36,557 nucleotides of DNA from Acidobacteriota bacterium (GCA_023265015.1 JAHFUO010000013.1:3772-40328), one strand, 5' to 3'. Counted from the first letter of the stretch, positions 1-8,156 are shown. Notes: generated from the sequence alone by a model not told the origin. Program-made: numbers and translations.

Positions 1-183
1 TGGCAGCCTGGCTATTACGAGCGCGTTCTTCGCGAGGGCGATGATGCGCTGGATGTTATTCGGTACATTCTCCAGAACCCCGTGAGGGCTGGGTTGGCAA
101 GATCACCTGGCGATTACCCGTTCCTCGGGGGCATGGTTGCGGTGGAAGAACTCGAAATCGCCGCGTCATGGCGGCCGAAATAA
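1..183 (+). CDS. REP-associated tyrosine transposase (RAYT), C-terminal fragment cut by window edge
   Basis: The frame is open from the first base and ends at TAA 181-183, giving 60 residues. It reads WQPGYYERVLR, then YILQNPVRAGLA, then DYPFLGG, which is the typical C-terminal end of the IS200-like Y1 transposases called RAYT or TnpA-REP. The catalytic HUH motif and tyrosine would lie upstream of the window, so activity cannot be judged. Members of this family are single-copy, domesticated enzymes that bind and cleave REP palindromes carrying a GTAG tetranucleotide. Five such palindromes start three bases after the stop codon, which supports the call. The gene could be intact outside the window or a remnant. 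Confidence 0.8.
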   Translation, partial: WQPGYYERVLREGDDALDVIRYILQNPVRAGLARSPGDYPFLGGMVAVEELEIAASWRPK

Positions 184-185
184 GT

Positions 186-367
186 GGCGGCCCGTAAAGG
201 GCCGCCCTACGGTGTGGCGCTCTACAAAGGGGCGCCCTACGGTGTCAATCAACCGTTCGATCTCCGCATCCGTAGGGCGGGGCTTTACGCCCCGCCAACC
301 TTGGCGGCCCGTAAAGGGCCGCCCTACGCCCCGCCAACCGTGGCGGCCCGTAAAGGGCCGCCCTACG
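186..367. repeat. Cluster of five REP elements (BIME-like)
   Basis: Five 26-bp units lie at 186-211, 216-241, 271-296, 303-328 and 342-367. Read in the REP direction each is (C)GTAG followed by an imperfect palindrome with arms like GGCGGCCC and GGGCCGCC around a TTTAC loop. The unit at 271-296 is inverted relative to the others, so 271-328 forms a head-to-head pair like a BIME. Together with flanks this fills the 311-bp spacer between the transposase tail and the NYN gene. About 127 bp of the spacer (368-494) hold no further repeat that I can see. Confidence 0.85.
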
Positions 368-494
368 CCCGGCACGACGCCCCACCCGCTATACTGAGAT
401 CGGTTCCATTCGATCGCCGGGATCCTGCAGGCCAACCACCTCGCACCAAGCGTCCCGGAACATGAGCCGGGGCAACTCGCCCGGCGGAAGATAC

Positions 495-1904
495 ATGAAC
501 AACCTCACGACAGATACACGAAGTACACGGATCGCCGTGTTCATCGATTTCGACAACGTCGAGATCGGTGTCAAAAACACGATCGGCGGTCAATTCGACA
601 TCGGCCTCATCCTCGAGGCCATCAAGGAACGCGGAGAGATCGTCACCAAGATCGCGTACAGCGACTGGAAGCGCGCCGGCGACTACAGCCGCCTGATGAC
701 CCAGCACGCCATCCGCATGGTCCAGCGCAACATGACGCCCGGCGGCGACAAGAACGGTGCGGACATCACGATGGCGCTCGACGCGCTCGAGATGGCCTTC
801 ACCCACGATCACATCAACGCTTTCGTCATCGTTGGCGGCGACAGCGACTTCATCTCGCTCGTCGAGAAGCTGAAGCAGTACGGGCGGAAGGTGATCGTCG
901 TCGGCGGACGGCAGTTCACCAGCATGACGATGCAGAAGAACTGCCACGAGTTCATCGCGTACGAAAACCTCGTGGGCAGTCGCGGCGGCGGACGCAGCAG
1001 CGAGCGCGGCGGACGGCCGGCGGCGACGAGCGCGAGCGACATCGCCAACGCGCTCCCGCTCGTGAAGCGCGCGCTGAAGGTGCTGTCGGAGCGCGAGGTC
1101 GCGCCGCAGCTCGGGCTCCTGAAGAGCACGCTGCTGCAGCTCGACTCGACCTTTTCGGAGCGCGAGTATGGCGCGGGCAGCTTCCGCGACTTCATGGAGA
1201 AAATTGCGAAGACCGGCGCGGTGACGCTGAAGAGCGCCGGTCGAAGCATGCTCGTGGAATCGCGCGACGATGGGATCGATGTTGAGGCGGCGCCGCCCAC
1301 GCCCGCAGCTGCCGCGACCGGCGAAGACAAAGACGAGGGAGAAGAAACGATGCCCGCCTCCCCCATGAGCATGCAGGACGGCATCCGCGCCGTGCAGCAG
1401 GCGCTCACCCAGGGGACGACTCCGCCGCGCTGGCCGATGTATGTGCGCCAGGCCAAGCAGTTCCTCAAGACCGGCATCGAAGGCTTCGACGAGCGCAAGT
1501 ACGGCTTCGCCTCGGTCGTCGATCTGCTGCGCGCGGCGGCCAAGGAGGGCGTGCTTCGACTGGAGCGCGATCGTCGCGGCGCGGTGCGCGTGTTCGCGGG
1601 GGCGAACATCGCCGGGCGCCCGACGTCCGTTGACATTGACGGGATACCGGTGGACATTGCCGCGGAGGTCGTCGCCACGGAAACGTTTGCCGGCGAGCCG
1701 GTCGAAGAGCCGCCGATCGTCGATGCAGAGACCATCGAGCAACCGGCCGCGCTCGACGCGAACGCCACGACCGCCAGGAAGGGCGCTCGCAAACGGAAAG
1801 CGGCCGCGCCGCGATCGAAAGCCGCGAAGGCCGAGACGACCGATAAACCGCCGCGCGCCCGCGGGAGCAGGCGTACGAAGGCGGAGGCGGCGGACACGCC
1901 GTAA
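495..1904 (+). CDS. NYN-domain protein with two OST-HTH/LOTUS domains
   Basis: The N-terminal 160 residues are an NYN (PIN-like, LabA-type) ribonuclease fold: FIDFDNVEIG, then NGADITMALDAL, then VGGDSDFISLVEKLKQYG, which carry the conserved acidic residues. Two OST-HTH/LOTUS domains follow, one near residues 185-255 (starting LPLVKRALKVL) and one near 295-370 (starting MQDGIRAVQQAL). Such domains bind RNA in eukaryotic MARF1 and Oskar/TDRD5. The last 55 residues are a basic Ala/Lys/Arg tail, likely a disordered nucleic-acid-binding extension. I infer a cytoplasmic RNA-binding protein, possibly a ribonuclease; the substrate is unknown. ATG 495 follows GGAAG by four bases. An in-frame ATG at 462 would add 11 residues. 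The topoisomerase gene begins 12 bp downstream, so the two are probably cotranscribed. Confidence 0.85.
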   Translation: MNNLTTDTRSTRIAVFIDFDNVEIGVKNTIGGQFDIGLILEAIKERGEIVTKIAYSDWKRAGDYSRLMTQHAIRMVQRNMTPGGDKNGADITMALDALEMAFTHDHINAFVIVGGDSDFISLVEKLKQYGRKVIVVGGRQFTSMTMQKNCHEFIAYENLVGSRGGGRSSERGGRPAATSASDIANALPLVKRALKVLSEREVAPQLGLLKSTLLQLDSTFSEREYGAGSFRDFMEKIAKTGAVTLKSAGRSMLVESRDDGIDVEAAPPTPAAAATGEDKDEGEETMPASPMSMQDGIRAVQQALTQGTTPPRWPMYVRQAKQFLKTGIEGFDERKYGFASVVDLLRAAAKEGVLRLERDRRGAVRVFAGANIAGRPTSVDIDGIPVDIAAEVVATETFAGEPVEEPPIVDAETIEQPAALDANATTARKGARKRKAAAPRSKAAKAETTDKPPRARGSRRTKAEAADTP

Positions 1905-1916
1905 GCTATTACCCTC

Positions 1917-3824
1917 GTGGCGACGAATTACACCGCGAAAGACATCACCGTCCTCGAGGGGCTGGAGCCGGTTCGCAAGCGTCCCGGCATGTATATCGGC
2001 GGCGTCGGCACCGCCGGCCTCCATCACCTCGTCTGGGAAATTCTCGACAACGCGGTCGACGAGGCGATGAACGGCTACGCGTCGAACATCGTCCTCACGC
2101 TGCACGAAGACGGCAGCTCGATCACCATCTCAGACGATGGCCGCGGCATCCCCGTGGACAAGCATGCCGCGACCAGGAAGAGCGCGCTCGAGGTGATCTT
2201 CACCGTGCTTCATGCGGGCGGGAAGTTCGAGCATGGCAGCTACACGACGGCCGGCGGCCTGCACGGCGTCGGCGCGAGCGTCGTCAACGCGCTGTCGTCG
2301 GAGCTGCGCGCGAGCGTGAAGCGCGACGGCACGCTGTGGGAGATGTCGTTCAAGCGCGGCAAGGCGACCGGCCCGCTGAAGAAAGGAGGCGCTGCGCGCG
2401 GCACGGGCACAACGGTCTACTTTCATCCCGATTCGACGATCTTCCCCAAGGTCGAATTCGATCCCGCGCTGATCCGCGAGCGCCTCGAGGTGGTGAGCTA
2501 CCTCCACAAGGGCGTGCGCGTGACGTTCGACAACGAGGTCGCAGGGAAGAAAGACGTGTTCGAGCACCAGGAAGGGCTGCCCGACTTTCTGAGCAAGATC
2601 ATCGCGGACCGCGGCGCGAAGCCGGTGCACGAGGCTGCGTTCGCCCAGACGCGCGACACGTCGCCGCGCCTCGACCTGGTGCTCCAGTGGACAGAAGCCA
2701 CCGACGAGCACGTCCGCAGCTACGCCAACGGCATTCCCACCGGATCGGGCGGCACGCACGAGAACGGATTGCGCGCCGGGCTCGGCAAGGCGGTTCGCAA
2801 CTACATCGACACGCACAACCTGTCGCCGAAAGGCGTGACGCTCATCGCTGAAGACATCCGCGAAGGGCTCACCGGCGTGCTGAGCATCTTCGTCGAGGAG
2901 CCGCAGTTCCAGGGACAGACGAAGGATCGTCTCAATAATCCAGAACTCACATCCGCGATTGATTCGGCGGTGCGCCCCGCGCTCGAGCACTGGCTGAATC
3001 ACAACCGCAGCGTGGCGGAGGCGATCGTCGGGCGCATCATCCTGGCGGCGCGCGCGCGCGAGGCGAGCCGTGCGGCGCAGGCGGAGATCACGCGCAAGAC
3101 GGCAACAACGGGGCGCTTGAATCTGCCGGGCAAGCTCAGCGATTGCTCGAGCTCCGGCCGCGAGGACAGCGAGCTGTTCGTCGTCGAAGGCGACTCGGCG
3201 GGCGGATCCGCGAAGCAGGGACGCGACCGTGTGCGCCAGGCCATTCTGCCGCTGCGCGGCAAGGTGATGAACACCGAAGGGATGACGCTGGCGAAGGTCC
3301 TGGAGAACAAGGAGCTGGCGGATCTGGTGACCGCGCTCGGGTGCGGCCTCGGCAAGAACTTCGAGCTGGACCGGCTGCGCTACGGGCGGGTGATCATCCT
3401 CGCCGACGCCGACTCGGACGGCCATCACATCGCGACGCTGCTGCTGACGTTCATCTACCGCCACCTGCCGCAGCTCATCGCCGCCGGCAGGGTCTTTCTT
3501 GCGCAGCCGCCGCTCTATCGCATCGACATCGGCAAGGAGACGTTCTGGGCGCTGGACGATGCGCATCGCGATCGGCTGTTGAAGCTGTACGGCAACGGCC
3601 GCGCGCATGCCGACATCACGCGGTTCAAGGGGCTTGGCGAGATGATGCCGAAGGTGTTGTGGGAGACGACGCTCAACCCGAAGACGCGGCGGCTGCTGCG
3701 CGTGGAGATCTCGGATCAGATCGTCACGGATCGCGTGATCAACGAGCTGATGGGGAAGGACGCGTCGGCGCGCTTCCGGTTCATCATGGAGCGGGCCGAG
3801 GAAGCGCAGGAGCTGGATGTCTGA
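1917..3824 (+). CDS. parE: Type IIA DNA topoisomerase subunit B (topoisomerase IV ParE / GyrB-like)
   Basis: A 635-residue protein with the full B-subunit layout. The GHKL ATPase has EILDNAVDEA, DDGRGIPVD and GGLHGVGASVVNALS. The transducer domain contains QTKDRLNNPEL. The TOPRIM domain has EGDSAGGSAKQGRDR, PLRGKVMN and DADSDGHHI, and the C-terminal part has RFKGLGEMM. Catalytic acids are present, but the TOPRIM motif reads DADSDGHHI where GyrB/ParE usually have DADVDGSHI or DADVDGAHI. Length fits ParE and short GyrB proteins. No A subunit is nearby, so ParE versus GyrB is not settled. The start is GTG 1917, 12 bp after the NYN gene. It would hydrolyse ATP to drive double-strand passage and decatenation or supercoil control. 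Confidence 0.9.
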   Translation: MATNYTAKDITVLEGLEPVRKRPGMYIGGVGTAGLHHLVWEILDNAVDEAMNGYASNIVLTLHEDGSSITISDDGRGIPVDKHAATRKSALEVIFTVLHAGGKFEHGSYTTAGGLHGVGASVVNALSSELRASVKRDGTLWEMSFKRGKATGPLKKGGAARGTGTTVYFHPDSTIFPKVEFDPALIRERLEVVSYLHKGVRVTFDNEVAGKKDVFEHQEGLPDFLSKIIADRGAKPVHEAAFAQTRDTSPRLDLVLQWTEATDEHVRSYANGIPTGSGGTHENGLRAGLGKAVRNYIDTHNLSPKGVTLIAEDIREGLTGVLSIFVEEPQFQGQTKDRLNNPELTSAIDSAVRPALEHWLNHNRSVAEAIVGRIILAARAREASRAAQAEITRKTATTGRLNLPGKLSDCSSSGREDSELFVVEGDSAGGSAKQGRDRVRQAILPLRGKVMNTEGMTLAKVLENKELADLVTALGCGLGKNFELDRLRYGRVIILADADSDGHHIATLLLTFIYRHLPQLIAAGRVFLAQPPLYRIDIGKETFWALDDAHRDRLLKLYGNGRAHADITRFKGLGEMMPKVLWETTLNPKTRRLLRVEISDQIVTDRVINELMGKDASARFRFIMERAEEAQELDV

Positions 3825-4320
3825 ACATGCAGCGCCGATCCGAGTAGATGCGGCGCGGACTCTCCCACTTGCGGCGCGGACCCTTTGGGTCCGCGTGATT
3901 GCCACGGCCCTGATCACAGTCCCCCTGGCCGCGCAGAAGACGGCGACGACCGGTGTTCGACCGATCGCCAGCGTCAAGCAGCTTCACGACGCGATGATCA
4001 CGCCAGCATCCGACGCGGTCTTCCAGGCGGCCGGCGAGACGCCGGCGAATGCGAAGGGATGGGACGCCGCCCGCAATCAGGCGCTTGTGCTCGCCGAATC
4101 AGGCAACCTGCTCATGCTGGGCAGCCGCGCGCGCGACAACGCGGGCTGGATGAAGATGTCGCGGGCGCTCGTCGATGCCGCCGCCATGGCCGCGGCCGCG
4201 GCGGAGAAGAAGGATGGGAAGGCGCTCGCGGCTGCAGGCGACGCGATTACCTCGACATGCGAGTCGTGCCACCAGCCGTACCGCGATCGAGGACGGTCGA
4301 TGCGGGGCAATGCCAAGTAG
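3817..4320 (+). CDS. Small secreted cytochrome c (class II / c'-like)
   Basis: A 167-residue protein with one haem site CESCH near residue 151, followed by QPYRDRGR, close to the C terminus. That position and the helical, Ala-rich body are typical of cytochrome c' and related class II cytochromes. A hydrophobic stretch, WVRVIATALITVPLAAQ, at about residues 24-40 looks like a signal peptide with an unusually long N-terminal extension. ATG 3817 overlaps the topoisomerase stop by 8 bp. A perfect hairpin (GCGGACCC, TTT, GGGTCCGC; 3876-3894) lies inside the extension, and an in-frame GTG at 3895 is an alternative start. Periplasmic electron transfer or gas binding is inferred. Confidence 0.75.
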   Translation: MSEHAAPIRVDAARTLPLAARTLWVRVIATALITVPLAAQKTATTGVRPIASVKQLHDAMITPASDAVFQAAGETPANAKGWDAARNQALVLAESGNLLMLGSRARDNAGWMKMSRALVDAAAMAAAAAEKKDGKALAAAGDAITSTCESCHQPYRDRGRSMRGNAK

Positions 4321-4492
4321 GAGCGACGCGCGCGTTACGCCCGCGTGGCGCGCCTGGTATCAGCGGCTGGCGCAGGTGCTCCGCGGTTTCATGGGAACGT
4401 CGTCGGCCGGCTGTGCCGGCGATCCGGACATGTATGACCCGCGCCAGCAAGCCCGCGGGACCAAAACGAAAACTCCCCACCAGTCCAAGTAG
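4310..4492 (+). CDS. Possible small protein of unknown function
   Basis: An open frame of 60 codons starts at ATG 4310, overlapping the end of the cytochrome gene by 11 bp, and ends at TAG. The product begins MPSRSDARVTPAWRAW and ends with a polar, Lys-rich tail. It has no motif I recognise and no clear Shine-Dalgarno. Because GC-rich DNA keeps frames open by chance, this may be non-coding. The rest of the spacer up to hicB (4493-4568) shows nothing else that I can name. Confidence 0.2.
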   Translation: MPSRSDARVTPAWRAWYQRLAQVLRGFMGTSSAGCAGDPDMYDPRQQARGTKTKTPHQSK

Positions 4493-4568
4493 CTCGCGTC
4501 GCCTCGGTGCGATGTCGCTCCGCAAAAGCGCCGGGCTCCGACCTTCCGCCGCGGCGTATGATTACGGC

Positions 4569-4790
4569 ATGGCTCTCCAATTGACGGCCGTGTTTCGCAA
4601 AGTGCCCGAGGGCTACATCGGGTTCGTCGAGGAACTGCCCGGCGCGAATACGCAAGGGGCAACCTTGGAGGAGGCCCGGGCGAATCTTCAGGAGGCCGTG
4701 GCGATGGTTCTCGAGGCGAACCGCGAGTTGATCGAAGAAGCGGCCAGCGGCGGCGAAGTCATTCGAGAGCCATTCAAGGTCAATGCGTGA
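4569..4790 (+). CDS. hicB: HicB-family antitoxin, short form without DNA-binding domain
   Basis: Seventy-three residues with the HicB partial RNase-H-like fold: AVFRKVPEGYIGFVEELPGANTQG, then a helix TLEEARANLQEAVAMVLEANREL. This is the usual HicB core, which binds and neutralises HicA. There is no C-terminal helix-turn-helix or ribbon-helix-helix, which longer HicB proteins use for autoregulation. The order is antitoxin first, and the stop overlaps the hicA start as GTGA (4787-4790), so the two are translationally coupled. How the pair is regulated is therefore not evident from the sequence. Confidence 0.85.
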   Translation: MALQLTAVFRKVPEGYIGFVEELPGANTQGATLEEARANLQEAVAMVLEANRELIEEAASGGEVIREPFKVNA

Positions 4791-4972
4791 AGCGCCGCGC
4801 GCGTGTTCGGCACCTGGAGCGGAACGGGTGCCCACTGCTGCGCGAAGTCGCCAACCACACAGTCTTTGTGAACCGAGCTGCCAGGAAGTCGTCGTCAGTG
4901 CCTCGCCATTCAGAAATCAACAAAGACCTCGTTAGGAAGATCTCCAGAGATCTCGGCATTCCACAACCGTAG
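4787..4972 (+). CDS. hicA: HicA-family mRNA interferase toxin
   Basis: Sixty-one residues matching HicA throughout: KRR...RHLERNGC at the start, LLREVANHTVFVNRAARKS in the middle with the catalytic-type His in NHT, and PRHSEINKDLVRKISRDLGI at the end. HicA has a double-stranded-RNA-binding-like fold and cleaves mRNA independently of translation. The usual start region MKRRDL is here MKRRAR. The start codon is GTG, overlapping the hicB stop. No truncation is seen, so the toxin is probably functional. The MATE gene begins 2 bp after its stop, an unusually tight junction to an unrelated gene. Confidence 0.88.
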   Translation: MKRRARVRHLERNGCPLLREVANHTVFVNRAARKSSSVPRHSEINKDLVRKISRDLGIPQP

Positions 4973-4974
4973 AA

Positions 4975-6369
4975 ATGGCGACAGCCAACGCGACACCAGC
5001 GAAGTACGACCGCTCACTCATCGAAGGCCCGATCGTTCCCGCGGTCTGGCGGCTCGCGTGGCCGACGATGCTGCAGAACGTCATCGCGGGGCTGCAGGGC
5101 ATCATCGATCACATCATGGTGGGGCACTTCGTCGGCTACGTCGGCAACGCCGCCATCGGTGTGAGCTGGCAGATCGTCCTTGTCGTCATCGTCTTCATCA
5201 GCTCGGTGTTCACCGGCATGGCCGTGCTCGTCGCGCGCTTCGCCGGCGCAGGCGATTCACACAAGGTCAATCGCGTCGTCTACCAGTCGTTCCTGACCGC
5301 GGCGGGGCTGTCCGCGGCGCTTGCGGTTGTCGGCTACATCGCGGCGCCGTGGCTGCTCTCGCTCGTGAACGCGGCTCCCGAAGTTCGGCAGGAGGCGTTG
5401 CCGTTCCTCCGCGCGATGTTCCTCGGCATCGTCGGCCTGATCATGTTCTTCATGCTGAGCGGCGCGTTCCGCGCAGCGGGCGACCCGCGCACGCCGCTGC
5501 GCCTCGGCATGGCCATGACCGGCCTGACCATCGTTCTCAACGTCACGCTCATCCCGATCTTCGGCACCATCGGCGCGGCGTTCGGCACGATCATCAGCAG
5601 CACGCTCGTCAGCGCGTACGGCGTATGGCGGTTGACCCGTCCAGACTCGGTGATTCATTTCGAGCGCGGCATGGATCACAGGCCGGACGGCGGCATCATC
5701 CGCTCGCTGTTCAAGTTCGGCCTGCCCACGGGCGTCCAGGGCATCGCGATGAACATTGGTGGCGTGTTTCTGCTGCGCTTCATCGGCGCGCTCGAACACA
5801 GCGCCGCCGCCCAGGCGGCGTTCGCCGTTGACTACACCGAGTTGTTCTCACTGATCACGTGGACGTCGACCGGCCTGCTCGGCGCATCCGCGACGATTGC
5901 GGGACAGAACCTGGGCGCGGGGAACCCGGATCGCGCGGCGGAAGGCGTGCGCGTCGCCTCGCAGATCGGCCTCGCCGCCGCGGTGATTGTCGGCGCGGCG
6001 TTCGTGTTGATTCCGCAATATCTCCTGGCGGCGTTCGGCATGACCGATCCGCTCGTGCTCTCCATCGGCAGGCAGCTGCTCGGATACCTCAGCGTGTCGG
6101 GACTCTTCATCACGGTCGCGCTGAGCTACACGGGTGGACTGCAGGGAACGGGAGATACGCGCAGCCCGCTTTACATTTCAGTTATTTCGCAGATCGTCGT
6201 GCCGCTCGGCCTGTGCACGATCATCCAGGCCGTACGCGGTCTGACGCCCGGCGACATCTGGATGGCGATCGTCATCGGCCACTTCACCCGCTGCGTGCTC
6301 AGCGTCGCGCGATTCAGGCAGCAGAAGTGGAGGAACATCGCGGTCGATATCGAGCCGGCGCGTCCCTGA
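4975..6369 (+). CDS. MATE-family multidrug/cation efflux transporter
   Basis: A 464-residue integral membrane protein with about 12 predicted helices in two homologous halves. The first helix region, WRLAWPTMLQNVIAGLQGII, is followed by DHIMVGHFVGYVGNAAIG, the usual MATE N-terminal signature. The second half repeats the pattern around FKFGLPTGVQGIAMNIGG and later GLQGTGDTRSPL. MATE proteins export drugs or metabolites in exchange for H+ or Na+. It begins 2 bp after hicA without a strong Shine-Dalgarno, so coupling to hicA translation is possible. Substrate cannot be predicted. Confidence 0.9.
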   Translation: MATANATPAKYDRSLIEGPIVPAVWRLAWPTMLQNVIAGLQGIIDHIMVGHFVGYVGNAAIGVSWQIVLVVIVFISSVFTGMAVLVARFAGAGDSHKVNRVVYQSFLTAAGLSAALAVVGYIAAPWLLSLVNAAPEVRQEALPFLRAMFLGIVGLIMFFMLSGAFRAAGDPRTPLRLGMAMTGLTIVLNVTLIPIFGTIGAAFGTIISSTLVSAYGVWRLTRPDSVIHFERGMDHRPDGGIIRSLFKFGLPTGVQGIAMNIGGVFLLRFIGALEHSAAAQAAFAVDYTELFSLITWTSTGLLGASATIAGQNLGAGNPDRAAEGVRVASQIGLAAAVIVGAAFVLIPQYLLAAFGMTDPLVLSIGRQLLGYLSVSGLFITVALSYTGGLQGTGDTRSPLYISVISQIVVPLGLCTIIQAVRGLTPGDIWMAIVIGHFTRCVLSVARFRQQKWRNIAVDIEPARP

Positions 6370-6377
6370 TATGCCGT

Positions 6378-6443
6378 AATGCAAAGTGTAAAATTCAAAA
6401 TGCAAACAAATTTTGCCTAATGTTGCCTTTTGAATCTTGCATT
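6378..6443. repeat. Heptad-phased inverted repeat 1 (AT-rich)
   Basis: The spacer after the MATE gene is sharply AT-rich compared with its surroundings. The left arm (6378-6407) reads as 7-bp units ending in CAA: AATGCAA, AGTGTAA, AATTCAA, AATGCAA. The right arm (6411-6443) is its approximate reverse complement, with units AATGCAA, GATTCAA, AAGGCAA when read on the - strand. The result can fold into an imperfect hairpin. It lies 9 bp after the MATE stop and 22 bp before the next start. Confidence 0.65.
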
Positions 6444-6465
6444 GCTGCTCTCTTAGGATCTTCTC

Positions 6466-8079
6466 ATGCCAACCGTACCGCCGCCGGTCAACGAGCCAAA
6501 CCTGGCGTACCTGCCGGGGTCGAAGGAGCGGACGGACCTGAAGGCGCGGCTCAAGGCGATGGCCTGCGAGCGCATCGACATTCCCCTCGTCATCGGTGGA
6601 CGCGAGATCCGGACCGGGCGCACGCGGCAGACCGTGATGCCGCACACGCATTGCCATGTGCTCGCCGACTGGCACGTCGCCGGGCCGGAACACGTTCATC
6701 AGGCGATCGCAGCAGCCAATGACGCGTCGCGCGAGTGGGCGAATTGGCGCTGGGAGGATCGCGCGGCGGTGTTCCTTCGCGCCGCGGAGCTGCTCACGAC
6801 GACGTGGCGCACCACGTTGAATGCGGCGACGATGCTCGGGCAGTCGAAGACGGCGATCCAGGCGGAGATCGATTCCGCCTCGGAGCTGATCGACTTCTGG
6901 CGCTTCAACCCGCACTACGCCGAGGAGTTGTATCGCGAGCAGCCGACGAGCAGCCACGGAACGTGGAACCAGATCGATTACCGGCCGCTCGAAGGCTTCG
7001 TCTACGCGGTGACGCCGTTCAACTTCACCGCGATCGGCGGCAACCTGCCGACGGCGCCGGCGTTGATGGGCAACACGGTGATCTGGAAGCCGGCATCGAG
7101 CGCGATGCTCAGTGCCTGCTACATTCTCCGGCTGCTCGAGGCCGCGGGCCTTCCCGCTGGCGTGATCAACTTCGTTCCGGGCGATGCGGTGCAGATCACG
7201 AACGTGCTGCTCGAGTCGCCCGATCTCGCGGGCATCCATTTCACCGGCAGCACCGGCGTCTTCAACAGCATGTGGCGCACGGTCGGGGAGAACACGGGGC
7301 GCTACCGGTCCTATCCGCGCGTGGTGGGCGAGACCGGCGGCAAGGACTTCATCGTGGCGCACCGGTCAGCCGACGTGCAGGAGCTGGCGGTGGCGATCGC
7401 GCGCGGCGGATTCGAATACCAGGGACAGAAGTGCTCCGCGGCGAGCCGCGTCTACGTTCCCCAGTCGCTCTGGCCCGAGGTGCGCGACCGCGTGGCGGCG
7501 ATGATGCGCGACATGAAGATGGGCGACGTCGCGGACTTCCGGACGTACCTGGGCGCCGTCATCGACAGCAGGTCGTTCGACAAGATCAGCGACTACCTGG
7601 CCGACGCAAACAAGAACGCCAAGGTGATCCAGGGCGGAACGGCGCGCGGCGACGAGGGATATTTCATCGAGCCGACGCTCGTCGAGACGAAGGACCCCGC
7701 CTACCGGCTGATGTGCGAGGAGATCTTCGGGCCGGTCGTCACGGCCTACGCGTATCCAGACGCGGAGTGGCCCGCGATCCTGAAGACGATCGATCAGACA
7801 TCACCGTACGCGTTGACGGGCTCTGTTTTCGCCAGCGACCGCGCGGCGATCCGCGAGGCAACGGGCACGCTCCGCAACGCCGCGGGAAATTTCTACATCA
7901 ACGACAAGCCGACCGGGGCGATCGTGGGGCAGCAGCCGTTCGGCGGCGGCAGAGCGTCCGGCACGAACGACAAGGCGGGGTCGAAGATGAACCTGCTGCG
8001 GTGGGTGAGCGCGCGGACGATCAAGGAAACCTTCTCGCCGCCGCGGGACTTCACGTACCCGTACATGACCGAGGAGTAG
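6466..8079 (+). CDS. pruA: L-glutamate gamma-semialdehyde (1-pyrroline-5-carboxylate) dehydrogenase
   Basis: A 537-residue aldehyde dehydrogenase of the P5C dehydrogenase class. It oxidises glutamate semialdehyde to glutamate with NAD+ in the second step of proline catabolism. Visible motifs are PFNFTAIGGNLPTAPALMGN and VIWKPA in the cofactor domain, FTGSTGVF, the general-base region VGETGGKDF, and the catalytic cysteine in QGQKCSAASR. PQPFGGG-like and GTNDKAGSK segments lie near the end. NFTAIGG and QGQKCSA are typical of P5CDH rather than other ALDHs. No proline dehydrogenase gene is adjacent. ATG 6466 lies just after a heptad repeat element. Confidence 0.9.
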   Translation: MPTVPPPVNEPNLAYLPGSKERTDLKARLKAMACERIDIPLVIGGREIRTGRTRQTVMPHTHCHVLADWHVAGPEHVHQAIAAANDASREWANWRWEDRAAVFLRAAELLTTTWRTTLNAATMLGQSKTAIQAEIDSASELIDFWRFNPHYAEELYREQPTSSHGTWNQIDYRPLEGFVYAVTPFNFTAIGGNLPTAPALMGNTVIWKPASSAMLSACYILRLLEAAGLPAGVINFVPGDAVQITNVLLESPDLAGIHFTGSTGVFNSMWRTVGENTGRYRSYPRVVGETGGKDFIVAHRSADVQELAVAIARGGFEYQGQKCSAASRVYVPQSLWPEVRDRVAAMMRDMKMGDVADFRTYLGAVIDSRSFDKISDYLADANKNAKVIQGGTARGDEGYFIEPTLVETKDPAYRLMCEEIFGPVVTAYAYPDAEWPAILKTIDQTSPYALTGSVFASDRAAIREATGTLRNAAGNFYINDKPTGAIVGQQPFGGGRASGTNDKAGSKMNLLRWVSARTIKETFSPPRDFTYPYMTEE

Positions 8080-8085
8080 GCGGTT

Positions 8086-8156
8086 GGCGCCCCGTAAAGG
8101 GGCGCCCTACGATTCGAGGAGGAGATGGTTGGCGCCCCGTAAAGGGGCGCCCTACG
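8086..8156. repeat. Two REP elements, direct orientation
   Basis: Units at 8086-8111 and 8131-8156 are identical to each other over 26 bp. The palindrome arms are GGCGCCCC and GGGGCGCC around GTAAA, closed by CTACG, so GTAG lies on the - strand. They start 6 bp after the pruA stop and fill most of the spacer to the HAD gene. They belong to the same family as the cluster next to the transposase fragment. Confidence 0.85.

Noticed and set aside
363-2105. Long open frame of 580 codons on the - strand opposite the NYN gene
   Set aside because: The product is a low-complexity Arg/Ala/Leu/Val mix without motifs. It mirrors the real + strand gene, as expected from high third-position GC.
3876-3894. 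Perfect 8-bp hairpin after the topoisomerase gene as an intrinsic terminator
   Set aside because: No T-run follows, and it lies inside the next open reading frame.
2130-3977. 615-codon open frame on the - strand opposite the topoisomerase gene
   Set aside because: Same compositional artefact; the + strand frame has complete GyrB/ParE motifs.
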